From an uncultured Oscillospiraceae bacterium (GTDB lineage: Bacteria > Bacillota > Clostridia > Oscillospirales > Ruminococcaceae): a stretch of DNA of 9,969 nucleotides. A model generated the notes under the pieces. It searched no databases. It had not been told where the DNA came from and saw nothing but the letters and a program-made list of their open reading frames with translations. Every line of letters starts with the position of its first letter. Within the stretch, counting starts at the first letter, position 1. Shown in pieces: positions 1 through 5,884 of this stretch. A program made the position numbers and the translations under genes. The stretch lies in NCBI GenBank assembly GCA_900547455.1, contig URGV01000057.1:1-9969 (forward strand), read 5' to 3'.

Positions 1-61
1 CTTGCATGTGTTAGGCGCGCCGCCAGCGTTCGTCCTGAGCCAGGATCAAACTCTTAGATTT
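1..61 (-). rRNA. rrs: 16S ribosomal RNA, 5' end only (gene runs off the left edge)
   Basis: Read on the minus strand, bases 54 down to 35 are the universal bacterial 16S primer site AGAGTTTGATCCTGGCTCAG. It is followed by the conserved GACGAACGCTGGCGGC and CCTAACACATGCAAG. By alignment with E. coli numbering, where this site starts at nucleotide 8, the mature 5' end falls near position 61. Only about 61 nucleotides are inside the window; the rest lies to the left. The stretch GGCGGCGCGCC fits Oscillospiraceae-like clostridia, but 61 bases cannot settle the genus. Confidence 0.97.
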
Positions 62-97
62 TATGGTATCATATCGACCTTGTGGTCGGTACAATCT
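56..97 (-). other. Hairpin at the 16S leader/mature boundary
   Basis: On the minus strand AGATT (97-93) can pair with AATCT (60-56), and CGACC (88-84) with GGTCG (79-75) around a short loop. The stem spans the expected mature 16S 5' end, so it may help precursor folding or processing. This is seen in sequence only; no known processing site is recognised. Confidence 0.4.
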
Positions 98-239
98 AAA
101 ATAAAAGTTCGAAACTTTAACTCACAAACAAATCACTTGCGTTTGTAAAGTACTTAAGCTTCAAAGAAATTAACTTGATTCTTTGTGATTATTTCGATAA
201 TAATCTTTAGCTTCATGTTGTTCAATTTTCAAGGTCCTT

Positions 240-280
240 AGCTCGCCAAGCGAGCTGTCGTTGTTCCTCTCGGAACAGCT
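240..280 (-). promoter_or_regulatory. rRNA leader with two mutually exclusive hairpins (downstream of P2)
   Basis: Just after the downstream rRNA promoter, AGCTCGC (240-246) can pair with GCGAGCT (250-256). Alternatively AGCTGT (253-258) pairs with ACAGCT (275-280), enclosing an inner GTTCC/GGAAC pairing. The two folds share 253-256 and cannot coexist. On the transcript the next bases, AAGGACCTTGAAAATTGAAC (240-221), resemble the A-rich boxA-like elements of Firmicute rRNA leaders and spacers. A role in antitermination is inference. Confidence 0.4.
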
Positions 281-285
281 TATTT

Positions 286-314
286 ATTATAGCATTCTGT
301 TTTCAGTTTGTCAA
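286..314 (-). promoter_or_regulatory. rRNA promoter P2 (perfect sigma-A consensus)
   Basis: On the minus strand this is TTGACA (314-309), a 17-base spacer and TATAAT (291-286): both hexamers and the spacing are perfect. A-rich tracts lie directly upstream of the -35 (315-345), as expected of an UP element. Transcription would start near 279, about 220 bases before the mature 16S end. Confidence 0.92.
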
Positions 315-356
315 GAGGTTTTTCAAATTTTTATTTTCAAAACCTTTTTGATTCAC

Positions 357-394
357 TCACCGAAGCTCTCAGGAGCTTGTCTCGGTGACAGCTC
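357..394 (-). promoter_or_regulatory. Alternative hairpins in the P1 leader
   Basis: Two competing stems are visible: TCACCGAAGCTC (357-368) with GAGCT (373-377) plus TCGGTGA (382-388), or GAGCT/GTC (373-381) with GAC/AGCTC (387-394). The start of this leader resembles that of P2: both have AAAT.AGCTGT followed shortly by CCGAGA. The two promoter-leader units may therefore be ancient duplicates. Function is not known. Confidence 0.35.
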
Positions 395-398
395 ATTT

Positions 399-458
399 AT
401 AATACCACGCCCTTCCCGTTTTGTCAACACCTTTTTTTGAAAAAAATAACATTTTTTC
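399..458 (-). promoter_or_regulatory. rRNA promoter P1 with UP-like A/T tracts
   Basis: On the minus strand TTGACA (427-422), a 17-base spacer and TATTAT (404-399). Directly upstream, 430-458 is a run of A and T tracts resembling the UP-element pattern AAA-WWTWTTTT-NNN-AAA bound by the RNA polymerase alpha C-terminal domain. Tandem strong promoters are usual for rRNA operons. The AT inverted repeat at 435-462 is part of this tract. Bases 463-544 are a C/T-rich filler with no further feature seen. Confidence 0.85.
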
Positions 459-544
459 AAAATTCTTCTCTTTCCCCTTTTTTAAGACTTTTCTTCCTTC
501 AGAGGCCCCCTCTCCCTTTTCGAAAATTCTTCCTCTTTTCGCTC

Positions 545-573
545 TTTACTTTTACCAGCCTTTCTGTTATAAT
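545..573 (+). promoter_or_regulatory. Promoter of tRNA-Arg
   Basis: TTTACT (545-550), a 17-base spacer and a perfect TATAAT (568-573). The start point would be near 580, about 15 bases before the tRNA, a usual distance for a stable RNA gene. Confidence 0.8.
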
Positions 574-594
574 ATATAGGTCGCAAAGAGATAC

Positions 595-671
595 GCGCCC
601 GTAGCTCAGTTGGATAGAGTGTCAGACTCCGACTCTGAAGGTCGTGCGTTCGAATCGCATCGGGCGTACCA
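595..671 (+). tRNA. tRNA-Arg, anticodon CCG
   Basis: A complete 77-base cloverleaf with encoded CCA. The acceptor stem GCGCCCG (595-601) pairs with CGGGCGT (661-667), with a G-U at the first pair. The discriminator is A668 and CCA is 669-671. The D arm is GCTC/GAGT. The anticodon stem TCAGA/TCTGA encloses the loop CTCCGAC, giving anticodon CCG for codon CGG. The T arm is GTGCG/CGCAT around TTCGAAT. CGG is one of six arginine codons, so this is a dedicated reader rather than the main ACG-type tRNA-Arg. It stands alone with its own promoter and terminator, divergent from the rRNA operon. Confidence 0.96.
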
Positions 672-718
672 AGCTGAGCCTGGACGCAATTCGCGTTCCG
701 GGCTCAGTTTTTATTTTA
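672..718 (+). terminator. Terminator of tRNA-Arg
   Basis: CTGAGCC plus inner GG.ACGC (674-687) pairs with GCGT.CC plus GGCTCAG (693-707) around an AATTC apex, followed by TTTTTATTTT. It starts three bases after the tRNA CCA end. Confidence 0.93.
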
Positions 719-768
719 CCTTTTCACTCGCGTTTTCAGCGGGTATCTTTTTCATCAACACTTCCCAT

Positions 769-806
769 GCGTGGGGTGAGCAATTCGCTCATCCCACGCT
801 TTTTTT
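769..806 (+). terminator. Second terminator-like hairpin behind the tRNA
   Basis: GCGTGGG plus TGAGC (769-781) pairs with GCTCA plus CCCACGC (787-799) around AATTC, then seven T. It is a textbook intrinsic terminator with no gene between it and the first one. It may be a back-up, or the remnant of a lost gene. The rest of 708-855 shows no supported gene. Confidence 0.85.
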
Positions 807-855
807 GTATTCGCTCCCTTCTCTCCCATCGTTTCATCTCTTTTCCTTTTTCCTC

Positions 856-884
856 TTGAATCGTTCACAAAAAAGCTCTATACT
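856..884 (+). promoter_or_regulatory. Promoter for the Gly/Pro-rich protein and rhodanese pair
   Basis: TTGAAT (856-861), a 17-base spacer and TATACT (879-884). The start would be near 891, about 25-35 bases before the ribosome binding site and start codon of the first gene. Confidence 0.65.
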
Positions 885-926
885 AAAAAAGTAAATATTT
901 TTCGTACGCAGAAAGGAGCGATGTTT

Positions 927-1175
927 ATGCCAGGACCAGCAAGAGGCCCCGGAATGGGCAGAAGAGGCGGACCCGGAGGTCCACATATGGGCGGAAGAGG
1001 CGGACCGGGAATGGGCCCGCGGCCAGGAGGCCCTGTGCCTCCACCCCCTCCGCCGCGACGGTTTGGCGGCTTTTATCGGAAGCCCTATCCCCGCGGCGGG
1101 TGTCTTGGATGCATGACCATGCTGATGATTCCCGCCGTCCTGGTGGTGGCCATTCTGGTTCTCCTGCTCCTTTAA
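927..1175 (+). CDS. Small Gly/Pro/Arg-rich protein with a C-terminal membrane anchor (uncharacterised)
   Basis: About 82 residues. The first two thirds is almost only Gly, Pro, Arg and Met, with repeated GGRGGPGMG-type units, then a run of six prolines (VPPPPPPRR). A basic FYRKPYPRGG stretch leads to a CLGC motif, and the chain ends in a ~20-residue hydrophobic helix of Met, Val, Leu and Ile with no tail after it. By the positive-inside rule the disordered part would stay in the cytoplasm. AAAGGAG ends at 918, so ATG 927 (8 bases away) fits better than ATG 921 (2 bases). A promoter and RBS make it a convincing gene despite its composition. I do not recognise a named family. The rhodanese gene starts 50 bases downstream, probably in the same transcript. 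Function unknown; a membrane-tethered scaffold or assembly helper is only a guess. Confidence 0.8.
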   Translation: MPGPARGPGMGRRGGPGGPHMGGRGGPGMGPRPGGPVPPPPPPRRFGGFYRKPYPRGGCLGCMTMLMIPAVLVVAILVLLLL

Positions 1176-1225
1176 TCCACCTTTAAAATCCAAGCTATAT
1201 CTTACTGCGAAAGGAAGATCACCCG

Positions 1226-1615
1226 ATGAAAATAACCAAACGCCTGCTGCTCACCCTCTGCACCGGCGTCACCGCCTGTGCAGCTCCCTCTGGCGGATCA
1301 GATGCCGGCTTCACACCCATCTCCCCGCAAAAAGCTAAGGAAATGATGGACGCCGGACAGGAGCTGCTGATTTTGGACGTGCGGGAACAGGACGAGTACG
1401 ACTCCGGCCACATCCCCGGAGCCAAGCTGCTGCCACTCTCCACCATCCGCCCCGCCAGCGCCGCACAGATCATCCCAAGCAAAGACCAGGCTGTGCTGGT
1501 CTACTGCCACAGCGGAAGGCGCAGCCGCAAAGCCTGCCTCCTTCTGTCCAAGCTGGGATATACCCACATCTATGACCTTGGAGGCATCCTGGACTGGCCC
1601 TACGAAAAAGAATAA
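1226..1615 (+). CDS. Rhodanese-like domain lipoprotein
   Basis: 129 residues. Residues 1-18 are a short lipoprotein signal (MKITKRLLLTL, lipobox VTAC) with the lipidated cysteine at 18, so the protein should sit on the outer face of the membrane. Residues ~30-127 form one rhodanese domain: LILDVRE.DEY..GHIPGA (48-66), the active-site loop YCHSGRRS with catalytic Cys94, and the closing YDLGGILDW. The C-x-x-G-R loop fits single-domain sulfurtransferases of the GlpE/PspE type, which move sulfane sulfur from a donor such as thiosulfate; the true substrate cannot be read from sequence. AAGGAAG lies 8 bases before the ATG. It follows the miniprotein gene and ends in a strong terminator. The family call is firm, the role open. 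Confidence 0.93.
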   Translation: MKITKRLLLTLCTGVTACAAPSGGSDAGFTPISPQKAKEMMDAGQELLILDVREQDEYDSGHIPGAKLLPLSTIRPASAAQIIPSKDQAVLVYCHSGRRSRKACLLLSKLGYTHIYDLGGILDWPYEKE

Positions 1616-1619
1616 AAAG

Positions 1620-1662
1620 CAGCACAAAAGTGCCGGCGGGATTTCCGCCGGCGCTTTTGCTG
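1620..1662. terminator. Bidirectional terminator between rhodanese and yibE/F genes
   Basis: CAAAAG.GCCGGCGG (1625-1639) pairs with CCGCCGGC.CTTTTG (1645-1659), about 15 pairs around a five-base loop. The leftward side has the better U tract (TTTTTATTC after the stem on the minus strand), serving the yibE/F gene that ends at 1693. Rightward it follows the rhodanese stop by a few bases but has only a weak U tract. Confidence 0.88.
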
Positions 1663-1692
1663 TTCTATCATACAAAAAGGGAAAGTGGAAAG

Positions 1693-2889
1693 CTATTTTT
1701 CCTGCTCTGTCAGGGTCTCCAGTTCCTTTGCCGCTTCTTCCTTGACCTCCTCCGGCTGATTCTTCCGCTTTTGGGTCAGCAGGAAGCCGGAACAAAGTGC
1801 AGTAAAGGGCGCAACCGCCACCAGGCCGATCGAGCCGACGATGGTGTGGACAATCTCCGCCGCCACATATTTATAGTTAATCATGTTGATCAGCGGGGTG
1901 CCCTGCGCCATGAAGACCATCAGCATCGCGATATAGCCGCCGGAATAGGCCAGCAGCAGGGTGGTGGTCATGGTGCCCATCGCCGCGCGGCCGACATTCA
2001 TGCCGGAGCCGGTGGCTTCCTTCCAGCCAATATCCGGGCGCTTCTGCACAACCTCCGAAACCGCGGAGGTGATATCGACCGACAGGTCGATCAGCGCGCC
2101 GGAAGCGCCGATAAAGATGGACGCCATGAAGATGCGGGTCAGGTTCAGATCCTGATAGCCCGCGTACAGCAGGCTCTCCGAGGAGGACATGACCGCGCCG
2201 TGAATCTTAAACAGGTCGGTGAACAGCATGCCCAGCAGGCAGGTGACCAGGACACCCAAAAAGGTTCCGGACACCGCCGAAGCGCATCTGCGGTCAAAAC
2301 CGTAAACCAGCGCAATGATCATCACGCTCAAAATCAGTGTGAAGGCGATGCCGATCCAGATCGGGTTGTAGCCCTTGAGGAAAAAGGGCACCAGCACTTT
2401 CCAGATCGTCAGGATTGTTAAGATAAAGCACAGCACTGCGCGCACACCCGTCTTGCCTGCAAACATCACCAAAAAGATGACAAACAGCGCCAGCAGCATA
2501 ATCTCCATCGGGATGCGGTCGTGGTCGATCATGGTGACCATGATGATTTGGCCGTCATCGTGGCTGACAACCACCTGTGCGCGGTCGCCAACGGCAAAGA
2601 TCTTGTCCTGCTCCAGCGAGCCGTTGAGCATGTTGACGCCCTCGACAACCTCGCCCTCAAACTGCCCATTCAGGATGCGCAGGGTGCAGCTCTGCTCGCC
2701 GCTGCGCACAAGGCCGGTGTCGATGATCTTGCTCTCGTCGGTTTCCAGCACCTCGGCCACGCACTGCTCCGCCTCGCGGTAAATCTCCTGGTAGCCGGTC
2801 GGCAAAAAGAAGAGAATCACGATGAAGATCAGGCAGACCAGCACCGGCGCGTTATACTGTATTCTTTCTTTGGTCAAAAACTTTTTCAT
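1693..2889 (-). CDS. YibE/F family multi-spanning membrane protein
   Basis: 398 residues. One N-terminal membrane helix (~14-31) is followed by an extracytoplasmic segment of about 95 residues (~32-127), then some seven hydrophobic helices between ~128 and 372. A charged Lys/Glu tail (373-398) lies in the cytoplasm. The signature stretch IFIGASGALIDLSVDI (258-273) and the following GRAAMGTMTTTLLLAYSGG (300-318) are typical of the YibE/F family, whose biochemical role is not established. Length and layout fit a complete Firmicute YibE/F. ATG 2889 is chosen because AAAGGA lies 6 bases upstream; the longer GTG start at 2904 would place that site inside the gene. It follows the phosphatase gene, with a terminator hairpin directly before its RBS, so expression probably depends on read-through or a promoter hidden upstream. 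Confidence 0.9.
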   Translation of the reverse strand: MKKFLTKERIQYNAPVLVCLIFIVILFFLPTGYQEIYREAEQCVAEVLETDESKIIDTGLVRSGEQSCTLRILNGQFEGEVVEGVNMLNGSLEQDKIFAVGDRAQVVVSHDDGQIIMVTMIDHDRIPMEIMLLALFVIFLVMFAGKTGVRAVLCFILTILTIWKVLVPFFLKGYNPIWIGIAFTLILSVMIIALVYGFDRRCASAVSGTFLGVLVTCLLGMLFTDLFKIHGAVMSSSESLLYAGYQDLNLTRIFMASIFIGASGALIDLSVDITSAVSEVVQKRPDIGWKEATGSGMNVGRAAMGTMTTTLLLAYSGGYIAMLMVFMAQGTPLINMINYKYVAAEIVHTIVGSIGLVAVAPFTALCSGFLLTQKRKNQPEEVKEEAAKELETLTEQEK

Positions 2890-2909
2890 AACAATTCCTT
2901 TCACACCGC

Positions 2910-2936
2910 AAAAAAGCGGACGGCAAATCCATCCGC
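2910..2936 (-). terminator. Terminator after the alkaline phosphatase gene
   Basis: On the minus strand GCGGATGG (2936-2929) pairs with CCGTCCGC (2923-2916) around a five-base loop, then six T (2915-2910). It lies 41 bases past the phosphatase stop and only 8 bases before the RBS of the next gene (2901-2896), so it could also act as a leader attenuator. Confidence 0.85.
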
Positions 2937-2977
2937 TTTCTGCGCTTTGGAAAACTCTTGGGAGTGAGAAGTGTAGC

Positions 2978-4516
2978 TTACTGAATGTCCATCAGGTCGG
3001 CCAGCTTGTGGTAGATGTCGGTGTTGTCATAGAAGCCGCCGAAGTTTTCCTGTCCAACGCCCTGAGCGAATACCGCTACCGGCAGGCCGGTGTGAGCATA
3101 GGAGCTGAAATCGATACCGGACTTGTTGTTGAGCAGGTGGGTGATGGTGACGCTCAGCGGCTCATAGGTGCCGTACAGAACGTACTCTTCCTGGTTGTTC
3201 TCGTCTGCTTTTTCGTCAGCCAGGGTCTTTGCATACGCATCTCTGAGCAGGCCGATTTCATAGTCGGTCAGAACCAGTTTGTCGTCGGCGTCGCCGCTCA
3301 TCTTCAGGCCGAACAGTTCCTCAACATCCTGCATCATGGTCTCGAATGGGGTCTGCTCCGCTTTGTATTTGGTGACATAGTCGCTGTCGAATTTCGCGTA
3401 GGAAATCTTCTGGTTGGAAAGGTTGGTCAGGTAGGTGTCGTAGTCGGTGCCAGCGTAGCCGATGGTCAGACCGCCGGTCTCGTGGTCGCCGGTTACCAGA
3501 ATCAGGGTCTCATCCGGATGCTCGTTGGCAAAAGCGACTGCTTCGTCAACTGCGTCAGCCAGAGCGATGGTGTCGTTGATGGTGGAACCAGCATCGTTTG
3601 CATGGCAGGCCCAGTCGATCTTGCCGCCTTCAACCATCATGAAGAAGCCTTTGTCGTTGTCTTCCAGGACCTCGATGCCCTTGGAGACGTAGTCGGACAG
3701 CGCCCACTCGCCGTTTGCTCTGTCGTTTTCATAGGACAGGGAGTCGCTGTCAGCCAGGGTCTCGCCGACGATGACAACCTTCTCGTCCTCAGCAGAAACC
3801 TGCTCAGCCTCTGCCTGGGTGGTAACAACCTTGTAGCCGGCATCTTCTGCCAGGTCGTATACGCTTACCTGGTCGCCGTTCTCGCCTTCCGGATCCAGCA
3901 GAGCGCCGCCCGCGAAGTAGTCAAAGTCGGAAGCAACCATTTCCTGGCCGATCTCATAGTAGTTGTTGCGGCTTGCCTGGTGGCAGTAGAACGCAGCCGG
4001 AGTTGCATGGTTGAGGTTAACCGAGGTGATGACGCCGATGTCGTAGCCCTCATCTCTGAGCTGCTCGGCGATGGTCTCATACTTCACGGTCATGGTCTCG
4101 TCCATGTTGATGGTGCCGGAGTAGGTCTTGTGGCCGGTGGAGATGGAGGTTGCGGTGGAAGCGGAGTCCGGGCAGAACGAGGTGGAATCGTAGGTGACTG
4201 CGGAGCCCGCTACCGGGAAGTTCATAAAGCTCAGCGGAACGTTTCCGTCGAGGATGTCGTCGTTGTCGGTGTCAGCCACTGCACCCAGATAGTCGGACGC
4301 TGCCTGGAACTGCGGATAGCTCATACCGTCGCCGATGAACAGAAATACATATTTTGGTTTTTTGCCGTTGGTGGTGGCGCTGGCAGAAAAGTTGCCGTTG
4401 CTCTGCGCGGCGCTGGACATGGTTCTGTCCGGCGAAGCGGCATAAACACAGCTGAGCAGCATTGCGGACGCAAGGGCTGCAGCCAGTACCTTGGAAATTA
4501 CCTTCTTTGCTTTCAT
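2978..4516 (-). CDS. phoA: Exported alkaline phosphatase
   Basis: 512 residues of the metal-dependent alkaline phosphatase family, which frees phosphate from monoesters outside the membrane. An N-terminal signal (MKAKKVISKVLAAALASAML) ends in LLSCVYAA, so either signal peptidase I cleavage after VYA or a poor lipobox at Cys23 is possible. All ligands expected from the E. coli enzyme can be placed: D63 in IGDGM, nucleophile S118 in PDSAS, T172 in ATPAA, R183, E296 with D301 and H305 in EGGKIDWACH, D344-H345 in TGDHE, and H475 in AHTG. The residue before ATPAA is His (Asp153 in E. coli) and the residue after D301 is Trp (Lys328 in E. coli). ATG 4516 has GAAGGAG 9 bases upstream; an upstream in-frame start at 4576 lacks this. 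It is divergent from the FliB-like gene, with possible PhoP boxes between. Confidence 0.96.
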   Translation of the reverse strand: MKAKKVISKVLAAALASAMLLSCVYAASPDRTMSSAAQSNGNFSASATTNGKKPKYVFLFIGDGMSYPQFQAASDYLGAVADTDNDDILDGNVPLSFMNFPVAGSAVTYDSTSFCPDSASTATSISTGHKTYSGTINMDETMTVKYETIAEQLRDEGYDIGVITSVNLNHATPAAFYCHQASRNNYYEIGQEMVASDFDYFAGGALLDPEGENGDQVSVYDLAEDAGYKVVTTQAEAEQVSAEDEKVVIVGETLADSDSLSYENDRANGEWALSDYVSKGIEVLEDNDKGFFMMVEGGKIDWACHANDAGSTINDTIALADAVDEAVAFANEHPDETLILVTGDHETGGLTIGYAGTDYDTYLTNLSNQKISYAKFDSDYVTKYKAEQTPFETMMQDVEELFGLKMSGDADDKLVLTDYEIGLLRDAYAKTLADEKADENNQEEYVLYGTYEPLSVTITHLLNNKSGIDFSSYAHTGLPVAVFAQGVGQENFGGFYDNTDIYHKLADLMDIQ

Positions 4517-4555
4517 GGATACACTCTCCTTCAGATTATCTGCATTGCTCGTGCA

Positions 4556-4561
4556 TTTATA
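4556..4561 (-). promoter_or_regulatory. Possible -10 box of the phosphatase gene
   Basis: On the minus strand TATAAA (4561-4556) lies about 40 bases before the start codon. No good -35 sits 17 bases upstream, as is common for activator-dependent promoters. Low certainty. Confidence 0.35.
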
Positions 4562-4599
4562 TCTTACTAAATCCATGTAAAGTCTTCATCCTAAAGGAG

Positions 4600-4646
4600 G
4601 TTAAAGCATCGTTAAAAAAAAATTCTTGTGTTAGCCACAAGTTAAA
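4600..4646 (-). promoter_or_regulatory. Pho-box-like direct repeats (TTTAAC at 11-bp spacing)
   Basis: Read towards the phosphatase gene, TTTAAC occurs at 4646-4641, GCTAAC at 4635-4630, TTTAAC at 4616-4611 and TTTAAC at 4605-4600. Within each pair the spacing is exactly 11 bases. PhoP of Bacillus binds paired TT(A/C/T)ACA-like repeats with the same 11-base period. Upstream of a secreted phosphatase this makes phosphate-starvation control likely, but the half-sites are not exact matches and the regulator is not in the window. Confidence 0.5.
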
Positions 4647-4655
4647 TGGTATACT
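4626..4655 (+). promoter_or_regulatory. Promoter of the FliB-like gene
   Basis: TTGTGT (4626-4631), an 18-base spacer and TATACT (4650-4655), preceded by TGG as an extended -10. The start would be near 4662, leaving a leader of about 40 bases. The promoter overlaps the outer pair of Pho-like repeats. Confidence 0.6.
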
Positions 4656-4703
4656 TTACAGTGTGTTCACATTTTACAATTCTCTTGTTTGTTGGAGGCA
4701 ACC

Positions 4704-5813
4704 ATGCGACAGACCTTTCCCTCTTTCTACCCCTTTTTTGCCTGCACCGCGTCCGCCTGTTCGGACAACTGCTGCATCGGCTGGGAGATCGACATCGATT
4801 CCCGTACCGCCGGGCATTACCGCAGCCTTTCCCAAAGCGACAGCCCTCTCGCCCGCCGCCTGTGGGAAAATATCTGCTGGGACTTTCCGCCCCACTTTCG
4901 CCTGACTGCCGGGGAGCGATGCCCCTTTTTAAACGAGCAGAACCTCTGCGACATCTACCTTCATCTGGGCGAGGATGCCCTGTGCGAAATCTGTGACCAG
5001 CACCCCCGCTTTCACGAGTGGTTCTGCGACTACAAGGAAAGCGGCCTCGGCCTTTGCTGCGAGGAGGCCGCGCGCCTGCTGCTCAGCGACCCCGAACCGC
5101 TCAGGCTGCAGACGGTCACCACCGATGAAAAGCCCGACCTCGACCTCTTTGACCCCGACCTGCTGCGGGAGCTGCTGCAGCTGCGCGGTCAGCTTTTCTC
5201 CCTGTTGCAGGACCGTTCCCTTTCCCTGTTCGAGCGGCTCACCCGGCTGCTGGGGCTGGGCGGTTTGGCACAGTGGCAGCTCAACAACTCCGAGCTCCCG
5301 TTCTCCCTTGCCTCCGATTCCCCGCTTCCCTGTGCCGGCAATGCGAAGCCAGACGCCCAGCCGCTGCGGGAGCTGCTGGGGTTCCTCGCCGGCCTTGAGC
5401 CCATCGACCCGCAATGGCCCGCCTATCTGCAGGACCTCTCCCGGCGGCTGGAGGAGCTGCTGGCCCACCGGCAGGACTTTCTCTCCGCCTGCGCCCCGCA
5501 GCTGTACGTCTATGAAAAGCTTTGCGCCTACACCCTCTACCGCTACCTGCACAAGGCGGTGTGGGACGGCGATTTATTTTCCCGGGTCAAGTTTGCCGTC
5601 TGCTTTGCGCTGCTTGCCCTGCTGCAGGACCTGGACACCTTCTCCCAAACGGGCGCCCTCCCGCTTCGCGACCAGATTCTGCACACCAAATCCATCTCCA
5701 AGGAGCTGGACTATTCCGAAGAAAACCTCGACGCCTTCTGCGACCAAAGCTGGAAATCCCCCTCCCTTTCCTGCGAGGGATTCTGCTCAATGATTTCCCT
5801 GCTGCTCGGATAA
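4704..5813 (+). CDS. fliB: FliB-like protein (flagellin lysine-N-methylase / cysteine-cluster family)
   Basis: 369 residues. The N-terminal third carries the hallmark cysteines: C14, C19 and C23-C24 in FACTASACSDNCCIGW; C73 and C82 in ERCPFLNEQNLCDIY; C94 and C97 in ALCEIC; then C108 and C118-C119. This pattern matches clostridial proteins annotated as flagellin lysine-N-methylase. Salmonella FliB methylates surface lysines of flagellin and has been reported to need an iron-sulfur cluster. The rest (~130-369) is Leu-rich and helical with no recognised motif. ATG 4704 has GGAGG 5 bases upstream; a TTG at 4689 would put that site inside the gene. No flagellar gene is nearby, so the substrate is uncertain and a different protein target is possible. 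A single gene, ended by the terminator at 5833. Confidence 0.85.
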   Translation: MRQTFPSFYPFFACTASACSDNCCIGWEIDIDSRTAGHYRSLSQSDSPLARRLWENICWDFPPHFRLTAGERCPFLNEQNLCDIYLHLGEDALCEICDQHPRFHEWFCDYKESGLGLCCEEAARLLLSDPEPLRLQTVTTDEKPDLDLFDPDLLRELLQLRGQLFSLLQDRSLSLFERLTRLLGLGGLAQWQLNNSELPFSLASDSPLPCAGNAKPDAQPLRELLGFLAGLEPIDPQWPAYLQDLSRRLEELLAHRQDFLSACAPQLYVYEKLCAYTLYRYLHKAVWDGDLFSRVKFAVCFALLALLQDLDTFSQTGALPLRDQILHTKSISKELDYSEENLDAFCDQSWKSPSLSCEGFCSMISLLLG

Positions 5814-5832
5814 GATTCTCCACCAAAAGAAC

Positions 5833-5876
5833 AAGACCGGTCTGCCCACTCAACGCGGCAAACCGGTCTTTCTTTA
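5833..5876. terminator. Bidirectional terminator between the FliB-like gene and glpK
   Basis: AAGACCGGT plus TGCC (5833-5846) pairs with GGCA plus ACCGGTCTT (5857-5870), one mismatch in the stem, followed rightward by TCTTTAT. Leftward the stem is followed by TTGTTCTTTT. It separates two converging genes. Confidence 0.87.
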
Positions 5877-5884
5877 TCTGTTTA

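Noticed and set aside
610..894. Small open frame running through the tRNA and both terminators
   Set aside because: It overlaps a complete tRNA and two terminator hairpins and has no ribosome binding site.
1630..2421. Plus-strand open frame covering the yibE/F gene and its terminator
   Set aside because: It starts inside the terminator region, has no RBS, and reads as a His/Gln-rich shadow of the membrane protein on the other strand.
2890..2904. GTG start for the yibE/F gene at 2904
   Set aside because: It would place the only good ribosome binding site inside the coding sequence; ATG 2889 has ideal spacing.
2822..4570. A very long open frame on the plus strand, antisense to the phosphatase gene
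   Set aside because: It mirrors the codon pattern of the phosphatase, has no ribosome binding site at its start, is Val/Gly-rich, and matches no family. The opposite strand has a full set of catalytic motifs.
4593..4600. Perfect AAAGGAGG Shine-Dalgarno sequence on the plus strand
   Set aside because: No start codon follows at a usable distance; the next bases belong to the Pho-like repeats.
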